From Branchinecta lynchi (lineage: Eukaryota; Arthropoda; Branchiopoda; Anostraca; Branchinectidae): a stretch of 64,000 nucleotides of DNA. Position 1 is the stretch's first letter, and the number at the start of each line of letters is the position of its first letter. The translations under genes were made by a program, and so were the position numbers. The stretch spans positions 19,865,464 through 19,929,463 of the forward strand of contig JAKZAP010000007.1 in the NCBI GenBank assembly GCA_023053575.1, in the 5' to 3' direction. This document shows, piece by piece, positions 23,101-29,100 of this stretch. Under the pieces are notes generated by a model that saw nothing but the letters and a program-made list of their open reading frames with translations, had not been told where the DNA came from and did no database searches.

Positions 23101-26100
23101 CAGCCGATCCAGGAAGGGCCTTGAAACAAACGTTGCTAGCCTCAACCAAACGCTTGGCGAGATTGGCCTGTCAGTCAACGCTAGTAAATGTCAGTACGTT
23201 TGTTTCAACGCTCCTGCTACTCTTCGGATGCCCTCTCTGAATGTTGGATGCAATGTTCTCATAACCGAGGAAAAAATCCTATGGCTTGGTATAACAATTG
23301 CGCAAACGATGCGAAAGATTTGCGAGGAAGCAGTTAAATCAGCCGCTAAAGGAATTAGATATGGCTACTGCAAAATTGTGCCGCCGAACCGTTCGAGGTA
23401 TAGCAGACCTGGGCTTGGAAAGTTATATACTGCCTTTTGCGCACCGTAAGTTAACTTCCTTGCTGGATTACATACAATACTCAGAAGAAAGGACCTTCGA
23501 CGCATACGCTCGACATACTTCAGATATCTGAGATTTCTTCTCTACCTACCCCGGCGCACACGGAACCGCTACCTGATCCGCCGTTTGTTAATTTCCGACC
23601 CATTGTTGACGCTTGAAGCCCTCTCCTCTAATTTGTGTTCTCCGATTGGAAAATTACCTGTCCACGATCCCATCAACGTGATTCTAAATTAGTGAACCTT
23701 TATGGAAAATATTTGTTGAGTTTTTTGCGATTATTTAATATTTCTTTATCTTTTTTACTGCACTTATGCCCTTGGGCAGGGCGTCATAAATTCATTCATT
23801 CATTCATTCATACTCAAATCGTTTACTTTAATTCGCATTTCGGAGTGACTAAGGTCCACGAGGCATCTGTTCCGCATTAAAGTAGAAGGAAAAATTACTG
23901 ATGTTCTAATCCCAATAAAGCTTGGTGCTCGAGGGGGGCGGTTCTTTCACCATCCATTTTCAAAATGTGTATCTGTAACATCCTTTCATAGTTGCGTTCG
24001 GCTAGCTCTGAACCTGAACGGTTGCGAATCTATCTTTCAATCGATTTCCAGTCGTTATCAAATTAGTAATAACAGCAGTGGATAAACAAATAGAAACTTA
24101 TAGCCAAAATATTCATCACGACTGGAAAACACTCTTGGTTTAGTTGTAGGGTAAAAGGTATTGTGTATTTCATAAGTTAATTCTCTTTCGTGTTTTCCTT
24201 ACTTTTTCTCTTTCTTCTTTATTATTTACTCCGTCTTTGTGCCTTGTCTTTATTTTGACGGGTCGTAAATAAAACCGTCATCACCTTCATAAGCAAAAGG
24301 GTATTCTCGCCGTTCCCCAAGTACTCCGCGGGAATCTATTCTAGAGGGCACGGTGATAATATAGGGGGTCAGTCCACGTGGACTCCGCGGACGGAAATAA
24401 TGAGAAAATGCCTCCAAAATAAATTTTGTTAGAAAAAAAAGTATTCAGGTGACAAAATTAGTCGGGATCCACTTTATTTTTGGTTTTGTTTATTCTGATT
24501 GTTCTTACTTAATTTTACATTGTTATTACTTTCAGAAATAAAATCATAATTACAACGAAAAAGATTTTTTTCTCAGAATCAGTTTTTAACCATAACCTAA
24601 TTCTTAGTAACCGTCTCCGACATCTGTTTCGCGAAAATAAAAAACACCAGCAACTCTCAAGATCGATTCATCACCGAATCTGATTGAAAATCGGGAGTTC
24701 CTGGGACAAACAAAACGTGGGGACTCCTCAAAAGGAGTCCTCGCCAGGAACGGCGAGAAGACGCCTCAAGTATCTTTAGTCGCGTTTTTTGCGATCGCTT
24801 GGAACTAAAGTTGCCGTTTTTTGCGATCGACTGTCGACTGGAGGTCCAGTCGATCCGTTTTTTGACGCTTGACTGGACACGACTGGGAACAAAGTCAACA
24901 GTCGATCCGATGCACCTTTCTCTTGGAGGTCCAGTCATACTTGGTGCCAAATTTTGAAAAATTGAAACATGTGGACCCAAAAACGTACAATTTACACCTC
25001 AGGAAGCGCCAGTACTGCAGCAGTTTTAGAGACTACCGAGGGAAGAGTTGTGGGGATGGAAGGGGGGGGGGATGACTGATTTAGACCATTTTTCGAAGGC
25101 TTGTTCTCGCTCCCCTGTCAAGCGAGAAAAGACGGTCAAGTGGATGAACCCGGGAACAAGTCCCAATCGCCAGTAAATCTGTAAAACACGCGACTTCTAT
25201 CTGTCTCCCGTATTAGCGGCAATTAGGGCGCCATCTGCCAGAAAGCGAGTTCTGTTGCATTCCACTTGCTCTCCGCGAAATAGTTCAGTTCTGAGAATAG
25301 CCAGACCTAGGTTTAGATACTAGACGGCGTAGCCTAATGGATCAGAACAGAGAAGGCTAACCTTTGCTGCTAAACGGAAGTCCTCGGGACTGTCGATGCT
25401 TATTAGTCTGTTGGAATTTGTAGATTCCTTGTTATGGCGATTTTTGATGGGACGCCATTTTGATTGTAATCGATGTTGCCAAGTGTTATACACTTGGTGC
25501 TTTTTTGACACTTTTTAGGTCAGAAAATTGCTTTTTTATGTACTTCACTAAAGTTATCGCGCCCCAAAAAGACGTACTTTACTTTGATTTAGTACGCCCA
25601 AACAGTTTGAAGCAGGTTTTAAGCCTTATAAAGCCTTAATTTTTGTTTCTGAAAGGACAAATGAAGGATTTTTCACTTTAGCGCTACCTCGGCTCTTGAA
25701 AGATTTGTTTTCTTTAGTTTTGTTTTTACTTTTGAGCTGCAATATTATCATTTCCACTTTTTAACATATTTAAATAAATCCGAGTAAAAAAATAATATAT
25801 TAAAAATAATGTCCAAACCAACAAGAGGCCTGTCCTAAATGAAAAACAGAAACAAATGATGTTAACTTAAAAAACCTGATGTAGGAATAAACCTGAAAAA
25901 ATTACCAGACATTCTACTCGTTTGACAAAAAAACGATGTAAATCCGCGAAGAAAGGGCGGCCTAGCAAGAAAAGGAAAATTAGTGTTCGGGTCAACCCCA
26001 AGCTCCCCTACTCAGTACCGCGATTTGTTCAGCTTTTTTTGGCTTTAGCTTTTAGCCTTTTCAGGCTTTCTTGAATATTCTCGCGTCTTTGTAAATTGCA

Positions 26101-29100
26101 GTTACTTACCAAGTCCTTTTCTTGGATAAAAAACGCAAATTTTGACAAATGCCTGTTTACTTGTATTTTGCCTGTACTGTAAATTTTCTATCTTCAAAAC
26201 TTGATGGCGCAAAACGAATAGGCTATGTCAGCTCAGTTTTTTTAGAGCCATATTTCGGCCCTTCTTTGCAAGGGTCCTCTTCAGGCTCAAAGCCACTCAA
26301 GTTATAAAATTGTGGGAAAGACACAAACTAAAGGTTCTAGCTTGGCGTTAAATATTTGACTTGGTGAATTGCTTTGTGAAAGTTGCTTGGAGTTAAAAAA
26401 GATTGCTATGGTTTCATTTTGGACACTGCTGCTGTTTTTGGTGCTCGACTAGGTAGATTTTTCTGCATTTTCTGCATGGGTTGAGTTTCGTTTTAATACA
26501 GCAAGCTTTTTAACTCCAAGCAACTCTCACAAAGGAATCCACGAAGTGAAATGTTTAAGGATAAGCTAGAATCTTTAGTTTGTTTTTCCCACAAGTTTGT
26601 TCTTCCAACTTGAGCAGCTTTGAAAACAAACCCTTGCCAAGAAGGGCCGAAATATAAATATTCCTTCGACCCAAGCAGACTGCAAATCATATTTGATGGT
26701 GCAAAACCGATACTTCAGCTGAATTTTATTAGAGCTATATTTCGGCCATAATAAATATGTAGCTCTAATAAAACTCAACTGACACAACTGTTGTGCACTA
26801 TCAAATATGATTCGCAGTCAGCTTTGGCTAAAGGAATATTTTTCTTTAAAATGTGATACCAGCTCCAAATACTGATTATCACTTTTGAGTCAAATCCATC
26901 TTTTATTGGGTTTTCGGGTAAAGTGACAAAAGTAGCTAGGCAAAAAGCCAAAAGGAGAGTTCAAGTCGGTCAGGTTGGAAGGTTCCTTTTTGGCAAAAAT
27001 GCAGGGACAAAATGGGGAAATTGTGAAACAGTGCTTAAGGCCATTTTATGAAAATGCTAAACTTTTCAGTGACCAAGGCAAACAAAAAATATGTCTAATG
27101 ACTGATATATCCTTTATTGGATCTCCAAATAAATTCAGCTGACGTATTCGTTTTGCACTATCAAATATGATATATCCTGGATTTTTGCAATACGTTAAAC
27201 TCAGTTATTTCTTTATACTGACAAGCTGTAATATTAAAAGAAACTTGCCACAAAGGCCTCATTTTAAGTAAGTGTTCAGCTTGACTGAATGTGGTTTTTC
27301 CCCACCATTTGATAATTTAATTGAAATTTAAGAACATAGGGTTTTGATTATCAGAGAGACCTTGCCTGTAAAAAAGATTTTCAAACAATGGTGTTATGAA
27401 TGTTAACTAAGTTGCTCATATATTGTTAGATTAAGCTGCTGGTATATTTAAGGGGAATCTATTTGGCCTGGCCAGGTGCTTGGTAGGCTGCATCGAGCTG
27501 CACCTATCCTTCAGCACTGCACTGCTTATTCAGAAATCCTGCAGATGGATTTTTCCACCTTAAAATTGAACGTCACTTTCCTCAAATTACTTCCCAATTT
27601 GTGCTTTCTTTTTGATGGAACTTGCAGCTTCTGGCTCAAGTGCCATATATCGATCGCAATTCCGTCTGTCGGTCGGTCCGGTTTTTTGTCACAGTTTTTC
27701 GAGTTATGCGGCTTTCACACTGAGAACGAAAGACGCTTGCGTAGAGTCAGCGTTGCGTCTGTCTTGCGTCGGACCTTTCACACCGTGAAGGCTTGTGCGT
27801 TGCGTTTTCAGATAATGGCGAAAGGCTTTACGAGGAACGTTTTAGACCCGTTACCATGTTACTTCGGTTTAGTAACTTATTTTGTGGGTTTTATGTAATA
27901 AATAACTACCATCTAAATGACACTGGACACGTCCGAATTGCAGCATCACTGCTCATACCGTATACAACTGCAAATACCTTCGTTTTAATTTCAAATATAA
28001 TATGATATAAAAAGACAAAGATCATGTGATTGAGTTGAAACAAAACTATTAGTTAAATCGAATTGTCGACTTGTTGAAAAGACAAATTAAACTATTCGTT
28101 CTGACACTTTTTCACAACTTGAAGCAGTTCGACTTGCATATCAATTTGCTTCTCCACTCGGTACAGTTTTCATATGTTTGCTTAACATCAGAGCTAATTG
28201 AAGATCAGGGTCTTGCAAACTGACAGCAGGCTGGATTAGCTGCTCCATTTTCTTTTCAATTAATTTAGAACGAATCTTTGACAAGCCGCTTGACTCTAGT
28301 GACTCTCGAGGGTCTGAAATTTTCCTTTTTCTCTCCCTCGAAGTTGTTACACTCATAACTGGTAAGACTTTGCGTTGGATCTGTTCTGGTGATGTTGACA
28401 AATTAATCTCCGGAGTGTATTCGCCGGAATCTTCACGTCCCTCAACCAGTTCTGACTCAACTTCAAAGACAGGTACTGGAGAATCAGTTGGTTGGTAAGA
28501 ATAGGCTGGTGGGCTTTCACATGTGCTCCCAGCTGCGTTTCAGGAGGTTTTGGCCCATTTCCAACGGTTTGCCTTCCGTGGGACACAGAATCACTTAAAA
28601 ACATAAGTAACCGGAAAACTGTCTGTTCATTTGGTTTAAGTCCGGTTTCTGTAGCAGCATCACCACTGCTTCCAGCTTTTTCTTTTAGAGGCGGCAGAAA
28701 GGATCACGGGGCGACTTGAATTTGTCTCTGACTTCTTTCACTGCAAAAAAAATGTAATTATTATATGAACATGTATTATATGAATTCCTATGTTTCTAAG
28801 TCAGCTTGGGCTCAAGGAATATTTAAAAAAAAATGTACGGATAAATATCACAGAAGACTTCAAATTACATCTCAAGCATCTGAGGTATGGCCGTATTTGG
28901 ATTTGTGACCCTATTTGAATGTATGACCGTATTTGGATGTACGACCGTGTTTGGATGTGACACAAAAATTGAAGACAGCAATTTCTGGGTACCATGGCGT
29001 CCATACTGTCATGATTTTAAATGTCCAGTTGAACAAAGGTATCGATTCACTATCTTAGACAGGCTTACAGATATGAAACATAAACGATGCCTGGACTGAA

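Larger units (their letters stand above)
20886..23812 (+). mobile_element. LINE 1: 5'-truncated non-LTR retrotransposon
   Basis: The order is a zinc-knuckle remnant (20917-20985), AP-type endonuclease (about 21035-21708), linker (21771-22200), reverse transcriptase (22325-23449), C-terminal part (to about 23690) and a (ATTC)n tail at about 23792-23811. Several frameshifts and stops make it dead. The 3' end GGGCGTCATAAATTCATTC resembles other LINE ends in the window. The 5' junction carries a duplicated GAAGTCTTAACATAAATG (20864-20881 and 21033-21050). The architecture fits the Jockey/CR1/L2 group; clade not resolved. Confidence 0.85.

Noticed and set aside
22325..23449. Group II intron or bacterial reverse transcriptase
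   Set aside because: The order of zinc knuckle, AP endonuclease, RT with YADD and microsatellite tail is that of a eukaryotic non-LTR retrotransposon.
27476..27898. 140-codon plus-strand frame
   Set aside because: It spans unrelated intron, the family A 5' end and the Harbinger-like terminus, so it is a chance frame.
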